From positions 62,001 to 126,000 of the forward strand of contig JBMOPE010000018.1 of the NCBI GenBank assembly GCA_049323755.1: a DNA stretch of 64,000 nt, given 5' to 3'. The translations under genes and the position numbers were made by a program. This stretch comes from BRHc4a sp049323755 (GTDB lineage: Bacteria; Bacillota; Desulfotomaculia; Desulfotomaculales; Desulfocucumaceae). The notes beneath the pieces are model-generated. The model searched no databases. It was not told the origin of the DNA and saw only the letters and a list, made by a program, of their open reading frames with translations. Shown in pieces: positions 33,438 to 41,564 of the stretch (its first letter is position 1; each line of letters starts with the position of its first letter).

Positions 33438-33665
33438 TTGGTGTTTGAAAAGGTAAGAGCTATTATATCCGAACAGCTTGGTGTCGATGAAGCTGATGTG
33501 ACAATGGAATCATCATTTATTGAGGACCTTGGGGCCGATTCGCTGGATATAGTGGAACTGGTGATGGCCCTGGAAGAAGAATTCGATATTGTCATCCCGG
33601 ATGAGGATGCGGAGAAGATTCGTACTGTCGGAGAGGCAGTTAACTATATTAAAGAACACAAGTAA
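33438..33665 (+). CDS. acpP: acyl carrier protein
   Basis: 75 residues, acidic, with the phosphopantetheine site DLGADSLDIVEL (Ser35). It carries the growing acyl chain. Several starts are possible (GTG 33432, TTG 33438, GTG 33441); the TTG, six bases after GGGGGG, gives the usual length. A terminator follows within 15 bases, so fabF downstream may depend partly on readthrough or on its own promoter. Confidence 0.95.
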   Translation: MVFEKVRAIISEQLGVDEADVTMESSFIEDLGADSLDIVELVMALEEEFDIVIPDEDAEKIRTVGEAVNYIKEHK

Positions 33666-33677
33666 TAACAATTTCCT

Positions 33678-33707
33678 CCGTCCCGCCATCTGTGCGGGAC
33701 TTTTTTA
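33678..33707 (+). terminator. terminator after acpP
   Basis: GTCCCGC / GCGGGAC stem with a 7-base loop, then six T. It splits the fab cluster between acpP and fabF. Confidence 0.9.
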
Positions 33708-33709
33708 AA

Positions 33710-33850
33710 ATCGGGAATTGGGAATTAGGAATTAGGAATTAGCGGCTGGGTGTTTTTTATAATTCCCAACTCCCAATTCCCAATTCCGAACCCATTAAAC
33801 ATGCTTAATACTGCCGCTGAAACAGCGGCAACGCCCGTAGGGCGTTTATT
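33710..33850 (+). repeat. AATTGGG inverted pair plus double-hairpin module before fabF
   Basis: GGGAATTGGGAATTAGGAATTAGG and CCCAACTCCCAATTCCCAATTCC form a hairpin at 33711-33788. The module AATACTGCCGCTGAAACAGCGGC and AACGCCCGTAGGGCGTTTATT follows and ends directly at the fabF Shine-Dalgarno site (GGAGGTG). It is placed so that it could affect transcription or ribosome access to fabF. Confidence 0.75.
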
Positions 33851-33862
33851 GGAGGTGTTGAT

Positions 33863-35104
33863 TTGTTGCCCAGAATAGTAGTAACGGGACTGAGCGTTAT
33901 TTCACCCGTGGGCACAGGCATTGAGTCATTTTGGACAAATCTTGTGGAGGGAAAATCGGGTGTGGGCCTTGTTAGCAGGTTTGACACCGAGGGGTACAGC
34001 ACAAAAATTGGTGCGGAGGTTAAAGATTTCTCTCCGGAAAATTATATGGATAAAAAGGAAGCCCGCCGAATGGACAGGTTTACACAGTTTGCAATGGCGG
34101 CGGCAAAAATGGCCATGGAGGATGCGCGAATCAGCCTGGACTCTGTTGACAGAGACCGTGTTGGTGTTGTGTTGGGATCCGGAATAGGTGGGCTTGAAAC
34201 TCTGGAGGAACAGCACAAGGTTCTTCTGAACAGGGGCCCCGGAAGAATCAGCCCGTTCTTCATACCAATGATGATTGCCAACATGGGGGCTGCCCAGGTG
34301 GCCATATCATATGGGCTGAGGGGCTGCAACCTGGTAACCACCAGCGCCTGTGCCTCCAGCAACAATGCCATTGGCGATTCTTTCCGCCTTCTCCAAAGGG
34401 GGCATGCCGACATTATGATATGCGGCGGGGCAGAGGCCCCTATTACTCCCATGGCCATGGCAGGATTTTGTGCCATGAAGGCGATGTCCACCAGGAATGA
34501 TGACCCCGAAAAAGCCAGCAGACCTTTTGATGCCGACAGGGACGGCTTTGTCATAGGTGAGGGAGCAGGTCTTCTGGTTCTTGAAAATCTTGATCACGCT
34601 CTTAAGAGGGGAGCAAGAATATACGGTGAAATTATAGGCTATGGCGGAAGCTGCGATGCCTACCATATAACCGCCCCTGACCCTGAAGGAAAGGGAAGTG
34701 CCCTGTCCATGGACATAGCTCTTAAAGACGCGGGTATTTCGCCGGAAGCTGTTGATTATATAAATGCACACGGAACATCAACACCTCTGGGAGATAAACT
34801 GGAAACCCTGGCCATTAAACAGGTCTTTGGAGAGCACGCCTATAAGCTTGCAGTGGGGTCCACAAAATCCATGACCGGCCACCTTTTGGGCGCGGCAGGA
34901 GGCCTTGAGGCTGTGGTTTGTGCTTTGGCAATTGAGAGGGGTATCCTACCCCCTACCATAAATATTGATACACCAGACCCGGAGTGCGATCTGGACTATG
35001 TGCCGAACCGGTCCAGGAAAACTGATATTAATGTGGCTTTGTCAAATTCATTCGGATTCGGGGGGCATAATGTTACCCTGGTGTTTAAAAAATATACAGG
35101 TTGA
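33863..35104 (+). CDS. fabF: 3-oxoacyl-[ACP] synthase II
   Basis: 413 residues, the main chain-elongating condensing enzyme. Thiolase-fold triad: Cys163 in TTSACASSNN, His in NAHGTSTPLGD and His in TGHLLGAAGG. It starts at one of two adjacent TTG codons behind GGAGGTG. Twelve bases separate it from rnc. Unlike the genes before acpP it is preceded by a terminator and a repeat module. Confidence 0.96.
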   Translation: MLPRIVVTGLSVISPVGTGIESFWTNLVEGKSGVGLVSRFDTEGYSTKIGAEVKDFSPENYMDKKEARRMDRFTQFAMAAAKMAMEDARISLDSVDRDRVGVVLGSGIGGLETLEEQHKVLLNRGPGRISPFFIPMMIANMGAAQVAISYGLRGCNLVTTSACASSNNAIGDSFRLLQRGHADIMICGGAEAPITPMAMAGFCAMKAMSTRNDDPEKASRPFDADRDGFVIGEGAGLLVLENLDHALKRGARIYGEIIGYGGSCDAYHITAPDPEGKGSALSMDIALKDAGISPEAVDYINAHGTSTPLGDKLETLAIKQVFGEHAYKLAVGSTKSMTGHLLGAAGGLEAVVCALAIERGILPPTINIDTPDPECDLDYVPNRSRKTDINVALSNSFGFGGHNVTLVFKKYTG

Positions 35105-35116
35105 CGGGGTGCTCCA

Positions 35117-35827
35117 ATGAATAATCGGGACCGTGCAAAATTTTTGTCAGAAAAAATAGGAATCCAATGGGATAATTATGAGCTTATTGATTTGGCGCTG
35201 ACACATAGTTCGTATTCATATGAGAAAAAAGAAAGGCTTTACAATAACCAGAGGCTGGAATTCCTTGGCGATGCTGTTCTTGAGCTTATTGTAAGCGATT
35301 ACCTTTATAATACCTTTCCCTCCTGTACTGAAGGAGAGCTGACAAAACTGAGGGCATCAATTGTATGTGAACCTTCCCTGGCCAGGGTGGCAAGGAACCT
35401 TGGCCTTGGGGAGTGCCTCTACATGGGTAAAGGTGAGGAGCGGTCAGGTGGGAGGGAGAGGCCATCCATACTGGCCGACGCCTTTGAGTCACTGCTGGGG
35501 GCGGTGTATCTTGACTCCGGCCTTGAAGAGGCAAGAAGTTTTGCCCTTGAACAGCTCAGGAAAATTATTTTAGATGTTCTGGAAGGTAGGGTTGATCGGG
35601 ATTATAAAACTGAATTGCAGGAGATATTACAGAAAAAGTCAAATAATCCGGTAAGCTATATTATAATGAAAGAGGAAGGTCCCCCCCATAACAGGGTATT
35701 TACAGCGGGGGTTCTCTATATGGGAAAGCAGATGGGAACAGGAACAGGGCACTCAAAGAAAGAGGCTGAACAGCACGCCGCCCGGCATGCCCTTGAGAGG
35801 ATGGACTTTTTAACTCAAGGGTATTAA
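35117..35827 (+). CDS. rnc: ribonuclease III
   Basis: 236 residues. It cuts double-stranded RNA, including the rRNA precursor. The catalytic signature NQRLEFLGDAVLELIVSDYL lies near residue 40 and the dsRNA-binding domain in the last ~75 residues (DYKTELQEILQKK start). The catalytic acidic residues Glu/Asp are present. Linked to fabF as in most Firmicutes. The next gene in most relatives would be smc; it is not here. Confidence 0.96.
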   Translation: MNNRDRAKFLSEKIGIQWDNYELIDLALTHSSYSYEKKERLYNNQRLEFLGDAVLELIVSDYLYNTFPSCTEGELTKLRASIVCEPSLARVARNLGLGECLYMGKGEERSGGRERPSILADAFESLLGAVYLDSGLEEARSFALEQLRKIILDVLEGRVDRDYKTELQEILQKKSNNPVSYIIMKEEGPPHNRVFTAGVLYMGKQMGTGTGHSKKEAEQHAARHALERMDFLTQGY

Positions 35828-36004
35828 ATTAAGGTCGGAATTCAGAATTCAGAATTCAGAAGCCAGAATTGGTAAGTATTTCTATGTGGAAACATGCCAT
35901 TTGATGTGGCTCTTTATATAACCACGGAGTGTTGCATGCAAAACCCTTCTGAATTCTGACTTCTGACTTCTGTATTCCGACAGGAGTTTCATTTCAGAAT
36001 TAGT
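35826..36004. repeat. MITE-like element between rnc and ftsY
   Basis: GGTCGGAATTCAGAATTCAGAATTCAGAAGCCAG at the left, and CTTCTGAATTCTGACTTCTGACTTCTGTATTCCGACAGGAG...TTTCAGAATTAG at the right. About 180 bp, no inner CACAGAG arms. It sits where smc is found in related genomes. Confidence 0.8.
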
Positions 36005-36028
36005 CGTTTTCAGGAGGTTACCGGCAAA

Positions 36029-36940
36029 ATGGGTATTTTTAGTAAGCTTAAAGAATCTCTTACCAGGACCAGGCAGGGACTGGTGGAAAAAATAGACAGC
36101 CTTATTACCGGCAGGAAGAATATTGATGAGTCACTTTATGAAGAGCTGGAGGAAATACTTATCCAGTCTGATGTAGGATCCGATACTTCTTTAAATCTGG
36201 TAGATGGTTTGCGTAAGCTGGTTAAGGAACGCAAGTTAAGCGAAGCGGAGCAGTTAAAGCCACTTTTAAAAGAGCTTGTCAGGGATATACTGGGGCAGGA
36301 TCGCACTCCCATTGCCGCCGGTGGAAATCCTACAACAATACTGGTAGTGGGTGTTAACGGGGTTGGTAAAACCACCACTATAGGAAAGTTAGCCTATAAC
36401 CTGAAGCAAAATGGTAAAAGGGTTATTCTCGCTGCCGGGGACACTTTCCGGGCGGCGGCCATTGATCAGCTGGAGATTTGGGGAAACCGGGCAGGTGTTG
36501 ATGTTATAAAGCACAGTGAAGGTTCAGACCCCGCTGCTGTTGTTTATGATGCAGTACAGGCAGCAAAGGCCAGAAATGCTGATTTTCTTGTGGTGGACAC
36601 CGCCGGCAGGCTGCACACAAAGAGTAACCTCATGGAGGAATTAAAGAAAGTGGGGAGGGTGCTTTCCAGGGAAAATCCGGGCGCACCTCATGAAGTGCTG
36701 CTTGTCCTGGACGCCACAACAGGCCAGAATGCCATAAACCAGGCCAAAATTTTCGGTGAGGCTACGGGGGTTACAGGGATTGTCCTTACCAAGCTGGACG
36801 GAACTGCCAAGGGCGGTGTGGTAATAGGTATAAAACAGGCCCTGGACATACCTGTTAAATTTATTGGTATAGGGGAGGGCATTGACGACCTGCGCCCCTT
36901 TGACTCGGAGGAGTTTGTCGAGGCGCTTTTTAGTAGCTAA
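36029..36940 (+). CDS. ftsY: signal recognition particle receptor FtsY
   Basis: 303 residues, the SRP-receptor GTPase that docks ribosome-nascent-chain complexes at the membrane. Residues ~1-85 form the N domain (no long acidic A domain, as in most Firmicutes). The G domain holds GVNGVGKTTTIGKLA, DTAGR and TKLDGTAKGG. TCAGGAGG precedes the ATG. The stop codon TAA lies inside AGCTAATACTGA, the left end of the next repeat element. The ffh gene, often adjacent, is absent. Confidence 0.96.
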   Translation: MGIFSKLKESLTRTRQGLVEKIDSLITGRKNIDESLYEELEEILIQSDVGSDTSLNLVDGLRKLVKERKLSEAEQLKPLLKELVRDILGQDRTPIAAGGNPTTILVVGVNGVGKTTTIGKLAYNLKQNGKRVILAAGDTFRAAAIDQLEIWGNRAGVDVIKHSEGSDPAAVVYDAVQAAKARNADFLVVDTAGRLHTKSNLMEELKKVGRVLSRENPGAPHEVLLVLDATTGQNAINQAKIFGEATGVTGIVLTKLDGTAKGGVVIGIKQALDIPVKFIGIGEGIDDLRPFDSEEFVEALFSS

Positions 36941-37200
36941 TACTGAATTGCACCCTGGTCAGGAGACAGGAGACTGCCCGGATGTATTACCTTGGGTCGG
37001 GAGACAGGAGACAGTAGGTTCATGCATTACTTAAAATTTTCTATTTCGGTTTTAGACCTGAGAGTAATGCCTGAAAGCAAATTCTCTGTGATCTCTGTGT
37101 CCTCTGTGGTTTTATACAAAAAAGACAGACATTACTGCAGTCTTAATTGGCACTATGAAGAATGCTTTGCTCTCCTGTCTCCCGACCGGGAAGTTGTACT
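36935..37200. repeat. MITE-like element starting at the ftsY stop codon
   Basis: GCTAATACTGAATTGCACCCTGGTCAGGAGACAGGAGAC at the left, the partner CTCTCCTGTCTCCCGACCGGGAAG at the right, and an inner CTCTGTGATCTCTGTGTCCTCTGTGG arm. Here the outer units are AGGAGAC instead of AATTCAG. About 265 bp. Confidence 0.8.
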
Positions 37201-37225
37201 TTAAAGCAAAAGGAATGGTTGCCGG

Positions 37226-38239
37226 TTGAAGCTTTCGGATATCGGAGAATTTGGGCTAATAAAAAAAATAGCGAAAGAAACTATATTTGATAGCCGCGGC
37301 GTGATTAAGGGAATAGGTGACGACGCCGCCGTTATTGCCCCCGTTGAAGGCAGTGTGTTGCTGGTTTCCAGTGATATGCTTGTGGACGGGGTTCATTTTA
37401 TTTATGGAAGAATCACTCCTTACCAGCTTGGCTGCAAGGCTATGGCGGTGAATTTAAGCGATATAGCGGCAATGGGGGGGAGGCCCAGGCATGTTCTGGT
37501 TTCCCTTGCCCTTCCGGGATGGCTGCCGGTGGAAGAGATTGAGGAGCTGTATTGGGGCGTGAAAAAAACTCTTTCCAGGTGGTCAGTAAACCTTATAGGA
37601 GGGGACACCGTCAGGTCGGACATTTTAACCATTGATGTTATGATAATCGGGGAAGCCTTTCGGGAAAGAGTAATTACCAGAAGCGGCGCACAGCCTGGTG
37701 ATACTTTAATGGTGACCGGGAGTCTGGGTGGCTCAGCCGCAGGGCTTGAGATATTAATGGGTGAAAAGCTTGCCGAAAAGGTTACGGAAGAGGACAGGAA
37801 TTTGCTTTTGAGCCGCCACCTGACACCGGAGCCCAGGCTTGAGCAGTCATCACTGCTGTCCGATATGGGCTTCGTAACCTCAATGATGGATATCAGCGAC
37901 GGGCTTGGGGGGGATATTAAGCACATTTGCGAGAGCAGCAATGTGGGAGCAGAGATTTATGTCAACAGTCTTCCAGTTTCACCTTCTGCCGCAAGGGTCG
38001 CGGTAATATCCGGTAAAAACATTTTTGAATGGGCCCTGGCCGGGGGCGAAGACTATGAGCTCCTTTTTACTGTTCCGGCTGAAAGGAAGGAACAGGTTAT
38101 AGAGGCATTTAAAAAAGCCGGGAAAGGAAATGTAACGGCCATTGGAAAAATAACCGATCCTGGAAAAGGGATCAGGTTGCTGGGAATGGATAAGGACTTA
38201 GACCTTGATAGTTATAAGAGTGGATTCAAACACTTTTAA
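37226..38239 (+). CDS. thiL: thiamine-monophosphate kinase
   Basis: 337 residues. It phosphorylates thiamine monophosphate to thiamine diphosphate. It is of the AIR-synthase/PurM fold, with GIGDDAAVI near residue 30, VNLSDIAAMGGRP near residue 75, and MDISDGLGGDIKHI near residue 215. Start TTG at 37226. No other thiamine gene is nearby and no TPP riboswitch is seen upstream. Separated from ftsY by a repeat element. Confidence 0.93.
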   Translation: MKLSDIGEFGLIKKIAKETIFDSRGVIKGIGDDAAVIAPVEGSVLLVSSDMLVDGVHFIYGRITPYQLGCKAMAVNLSDIAAMGGRPRHVLVSLALPGWLPVEEIEELYWGVKKTLSRWSVNLIGGDTVRSDILTIDVMIIGEAFRERVITRSGAQPGDTLMVTGSLGGSAAGLEILMGEKLAEKVTEEDRNLLLSRHLTPEPRLEQSSLLSDMGFVTSMMDISDGLGGDIKHICESSNVGAEIYVNSLPVSPSAARVAVISGKNIFEWALAGGEDYELLFTVPAERKEQVIEAFKKAGKGNVTAIGKITDPGKGIRLLGMDKDLDLDSYKSGFKHF

Positions 38240-38274
38240 ATAAGTCTTAGAGACTATTCGGGCAGATTTGGAAT

Positions 38275-38345
38275 ATCAATTCCCAATTCCCAATTCCGGA
38301 CCCGAGGGTAATGCTTAAAACGTTTATAAAAGAGGAACGCTGGTA
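38275..38345 (+). repeat. degenerate right-end copy of the AATTCC/double-hairpin module
   Basis: CAATTCCCAATTCCCAATTCCGGACCCGAGGGTAATGCTTAA followed by AACGTTTATA. It corresponds to the right end of the ~300-bp element with the two hairpins largely deleted. Confidence 0.55.
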
Positions 38346-38411
38346 AAAAAAGCGAATACTAGCTATGGATATTAAGCAATATAAAACAAAAGAGTGTCAG
38401 GAGGTCCCAAT

Positions 38412-39197
38412 ATGGCGGTTAAAGTAGGAATTATAGGAGGGACAGGGGTATATGACCCCGAGATACTATCTGATGTAAGAGAAGAGAAAATTACTACTGC
38501 CTATGGTACGGCTAAAGCCATGATAGGAAACTACCAGGGAAGGGAAATTGCTTTTATGGCCAGGCACGGCGCCGATCACTCAACGCCTCCCCACCTGGTT
38601 AATTACAGGGGTAATATAGCTGCCCTAAAGAAGCTGGGGGTAAGAAATATTTTTGCCACAGCGGCAGTGGGATCACTTAATCCTGAGATGGGGCCGGGGC
38701 AGTTCGTTTTTGTAGACCAGTTTTTGGACTTTACCAAGGGCAGGCCGTCCACCTTTGTGGAGCGGGGGGTTGTTCACCTGGATATGACCGAGCCGTACTG
38801 CCCAAGGCTTAGTAAACATCTTTCGGCCACCGCCGGCAGTCTCGGACTGACACACCACGGGGCAGGGGTATATGTCTGCACCGAGGGGCCCAGGTTTGAA
38901 ACTTCCGCAGAGGTAAGGATGTTAAGGCAGCTGGGGGGGGACCTTGTGGGAATGACCAGCGTTCCCGAGGTGGTTCTGGCCAGGGAGGCCGAGATATGCT
39001 ATGCCACAATAGCAATGGTTACCAACTTTGCAGCCGGCATAAGCCCAAACAAGCTTACTCACCAGGAAGTGCTGGACGTAATGGCTGAAAATGCGGCTAA
39101 TTTAAGAAAGCTTATAATGCAGGCTATTTCGGGCCTTGATGTGGATGAAGAATGTGCTTGCCACCGGGCTCTGGAGGAAGGTCCTGTCGGAGGATAG
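38412..39197 (+). CDS. mtnP: S-methyl-5'-thioadenosine phosphorylase
   Basis: 261 residues. It splits methylthioadenosine with phosphate to adenine and methylthioribose-1-phosphate. The N-terminus VGIIGGTGVYDPEIL, the phosphate-site ARHGADHSTPPH, and GPRFETSAEVRML mark the PNP/MTAP family 2. The ATG at 38412 follows AGGAGGT. It opens a four-gene cluster for by-products of S-adenosylmethionine; mtnA starts 26 bases later. Confidence 0.92.
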   Translation: MAVKVGIIGGTGVYDPEILSDVREEKITTAYGTAKAMIGNYQGREIAFMARHGADHSTPPHLVNYRGNIAALKKLGVRNIFATAAVGSLNPEMGPGQFVFVDQFLDFTKGRPSTFVERGVVHLDMTEPYCPRLSKHLSATAGSLGLTHHGAGVYVCTEGPRFETSAEVRMLRQLGGDLVGMTSVPEVVLAREAEICYATIAMVTNFAAGISPNKLTHQEVLDVMAENAANLRKLIMQAISGLDVDEECACHRALEEGPVGG

Positions 39198-39223
39198 ATA
39201 AAAAAAGCGGGGGAGGAATTTTT

Positions 39224-40252
39224 TTGGATACAATGAAATGGGAGGACGGCCAGCTGCTTCTGTTGGACCAGACGAAGCTGCCCGGCTGTAACGAATACAT
39301 ATGCTGCCGTGACCATGAAACAGTGGCCGAAGCCATTAAGAGGCTTTCAGTCAGGGGGGCGCCGGCCATAGGAGCCTCCGCTGCATACGGACTGGTGCTG
39401 GGGGCCATGAAGATAGACACAAATGATCCGGGCGAATTTCTGGCCGGAGTTGAAAGGGTTGCAGCTTACCTTTCAGCCACCCGTCCTACTGCTGTAAACC
39501 TTAACTGGGCGCTGGAAAGAATGCTTGACAGAATAAGGGCGTCAATGCCTGCCCAGCCAAAGGAGCTTATAGATATAATGCTGCGCGAGGCCGAATTAAT
39601 TTACCGTGAAGACCTAGAGGGAAATAAAAAAATGGGAATGTACGGCCTTGAGCTTATTCCCGACGGAGCCAGTATACTGACACACTGTAATGCCGGGGCA
39701 CTGGCCACGGCCGGATACGGAACCGCCCTGGGTGTTATAAGGGCTGCTCATGAGGCCGGAAGAAAGGTCAGCGTATACGCCGACGAGACCAGGCCGCTCC
39801 TTCAGGGGGCAAGGCTGACCTGCTGGGAGATGCTTCAGGAAGAGATACCGGTAACACTCATTACCGATAACATGGCCGGCTACCTTATGTCGAGGGGCAA
39901 GGTTGACCTTGTTGTGGTAGGGTCTGACAGAATAGCCTCCAATGGTGATGTTGCCAATAAAATTGGCACATACGGGGTTGCGGTGCTGGCAAAGGAGCAC
40001 GGGGTGCCATTCTATGTGGCAGCGCCTTTTTCCACTATTGATATAAAACTTAAGTCCGGCGAGGAAATACCTATAGAAGAAAGAAGTCCGGAAGAGGTGA
40101 CCCATGTTGGCGGGGTAAGGGTGGCCCCGGAGGGGGTAAAGGTTTGGAATCCGGCCTTTGATGTTACTCCGGCAAGGCTTGTCACCGCCATAATTACGGA
40201 CAGGGGAATACTCAGGCGCCCATACGGGCCTTCTATAAAGGAATTATATTAA
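39224..40252 (+). CDS. mtnA: S-methyl-5-thioribose-1-phosphate isomerase
   Basis: 342 residues, of the eIF2B-like fold. It converts methylthioribose-1-phosphate, the mtnP product, to methylthioribulose-1-phosphate. Signatures are SVRGAPAIGASAAYG near residue 45, CNAGALATAGYGTALGV with the catalytic Cys near residue 155, and GSDRIASNGDVANKIGTY near residue 235 with the catalytic Asp. TTG at 39224 is chosen because GGGGGAGGAA lies six bases upstream; the frame runs back into mtnP. The rest of the methionine salvage path is not in the window. Confidence 0.93.
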   Translation: MDTMKWEDGQLLLLDQTKLPGCNEYICCRDHETVAEAIKRLSVRGAPAIGASAAYGLVLGAMKIDTNDPGEFLAGVERVAAYLSATRPTAVNLNWALERMLDRIRASMPAQPKELIDIMLREAELIYREDLEGNKKMGMYGLELIPDGASILTHCNAGALATAGYGTALGVIRAAHEAGRKVSVYADETRPLLQGARLTCWEMLQEEIPVTLITDNMAGYLMSRGKVDLVVVGSDRIASNGDVANKIGTYGVAVLAKEHGVPFYVAAPFSTIDIKLKSGEEIPIEERSPEEVTHVGGVRVAPEGVKVWNPAFDVTPARLVTAIITDRGILRRPYGPSIKELY

Positions 40253-40275
40253 AAGTAAAGGATTGGGTGATTTTT

Positions 40276-41529
40276 ATGAAGGCAAATATTGTAAGGGATA
40301 TGGATTTAGCTCCCTCAGGAAGGCTAAAGATAGACTGGGTAAAGGAACACATGCCGGTGCTCAACGTCATAAGAAAAGAGTTTGAAAAGGAAAGGCCCTT
40401 TGCCGGAATAAGGGTGGCCTTAAGCATACACCTGGAGGCCAAAACAGCCTACCTGGCCGAAGTAATGAGAGCGGGAGGGGCGGATGTGGCAATCACAGGG
40501 TCTAATCCTCTGTCAACCCAGGATGATGTGGCTGCAGCCCTGGCGGCCGGGGGTATAAATGTTTATGCATGGTACAACGCCACCCCCGAGGAATATAACA
40601 GTCATATACTTGAAACCCTTGAAACCCGCCCGAGAATAATAATAGATGACGGCGGGGATTTGGTCAGCGCTTTGCATAACGAGAGAAGGGACCTGGCCGG
40701 AAATGTCATTGGGGGGTCCGAGGAGACCACCACCGGAGTAATCAGGCTGCGGGCGCTGGATAAGGCGGGCAAACTCCTTTTCCCCATGATAGCGGTTAAT
40801 GACGCCCTGTGTAAATATCTCTTTGACAACAGGTATGGCACCGGTGAGTCTGTGTGGTCAGGAATAATGCACACCACAAACCTGATTGTGGCAGGCAAAA
40901 ACGTTGTGGTGCTGGGGTATGGCTGGTGCGGCCGTGGAGTAGCCATGAAGGCCAGGGGCCTGGGGGCCAGGGTAATAATTTGTGAAGTTGACCCGGTAAA
41001 GGCCATAGAGGCCTACATGGACGGCTATCAGGTTATGAACAGCCTTGAGGCCGCTTCTGTGGGGGATATATTTGTAACAGTAACCGGATGTAAGGATATA
41101 TTGAGGGGAGATCACTATAGCCGGATGAAGGACGGCGCTATACTTTCCAATGCCGGTCACTTCGATGTGGAGATCAACAAGCCGGAGCTTTTGGAGGCAT
41201 CGGCAGGGAGGCGCGTGGTCAGAAAGGACATAGAGGAGTTTAAGATGAAAGACGGGAGAAAGATTTACCTCCTGGGGGAGGGAAGGCTGGTAAACCTTGC
41301 GGCAGGTAATGGCCATCCGGCTGAGATTATGGACATGTCCTTCGCCCTGCAGGCCCTTTCAGCCAGATATGTGCTGGAAAACGGGGATAAGCTGGAAAAA
41401 CACGTCTATGATGTTCCCCGGGAATTGGATAGGCGGGTGGCGGAATTGAAGCTGGAGTCCCTTGGAATTAAAATAGACACACTCTCTGTGGAGCAGGATG
41501 AATACATAAACAGCTGGAATCACGGATAG
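40276..41529 (+). CDS. ahcY: adenosylhomocysteinase
   Basis: 417 residues. It hydrolyses S-adenosylhomocysteine to homocysteine and adenosine using bound NAD. It has the substrate region HLEAKTAYLAEVMRAGGADV, the GYGWCGRGVAMKARGLGA Rossmann loop, and NAGHFDVEI. It is the short form, lacking the ~40-residue insert of many bacterial enzymes, as is common in Clostridia and Archaea. Start at ATG 40276 (GGGTG upstream). It lies 23 bases after mtnA and 35 before mtaD. Confidence 0.95.
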   Translation: MKANIVRDMDLAPSGRLKIDWVKEHMPVLNVIRKEFEKERPFAGIRVALSIHLEAKTAYLAEVMRAGGADVAITGSNPLSTQDDVAAALAAGGINVYAWYNATPEEYNSHILETLETRPRIIIDDGGDLVSALHNERRDLAGNVIGGSEETTTGVIRLRALDKAGKLLFPMIAVNDALCKYLFDNRYGTGESVWSGIMHTTNLIVAGKNVVVLGYGWCGRGVAMKARGLGARVIICEVDPVKAIEAYMDGYQVMNSLEAASVGDIFVTVTGCKDILRGDHYSRMKDGAILSNAGHFDVEINKPELLEASAGRRVVRKDIEEFKMKDGRKIYLLGEGRLVNLAAGNGHPAEIMDMSFALQALSARYVLENGDKLEKHVYDVPRELDRRVAELKLESLGIKIDTLSVEQDEYINSWNHG

Positions 41530-41564
41530 AGGTGTAATAATAAAGAGAGATAGGGAGGAATTGT

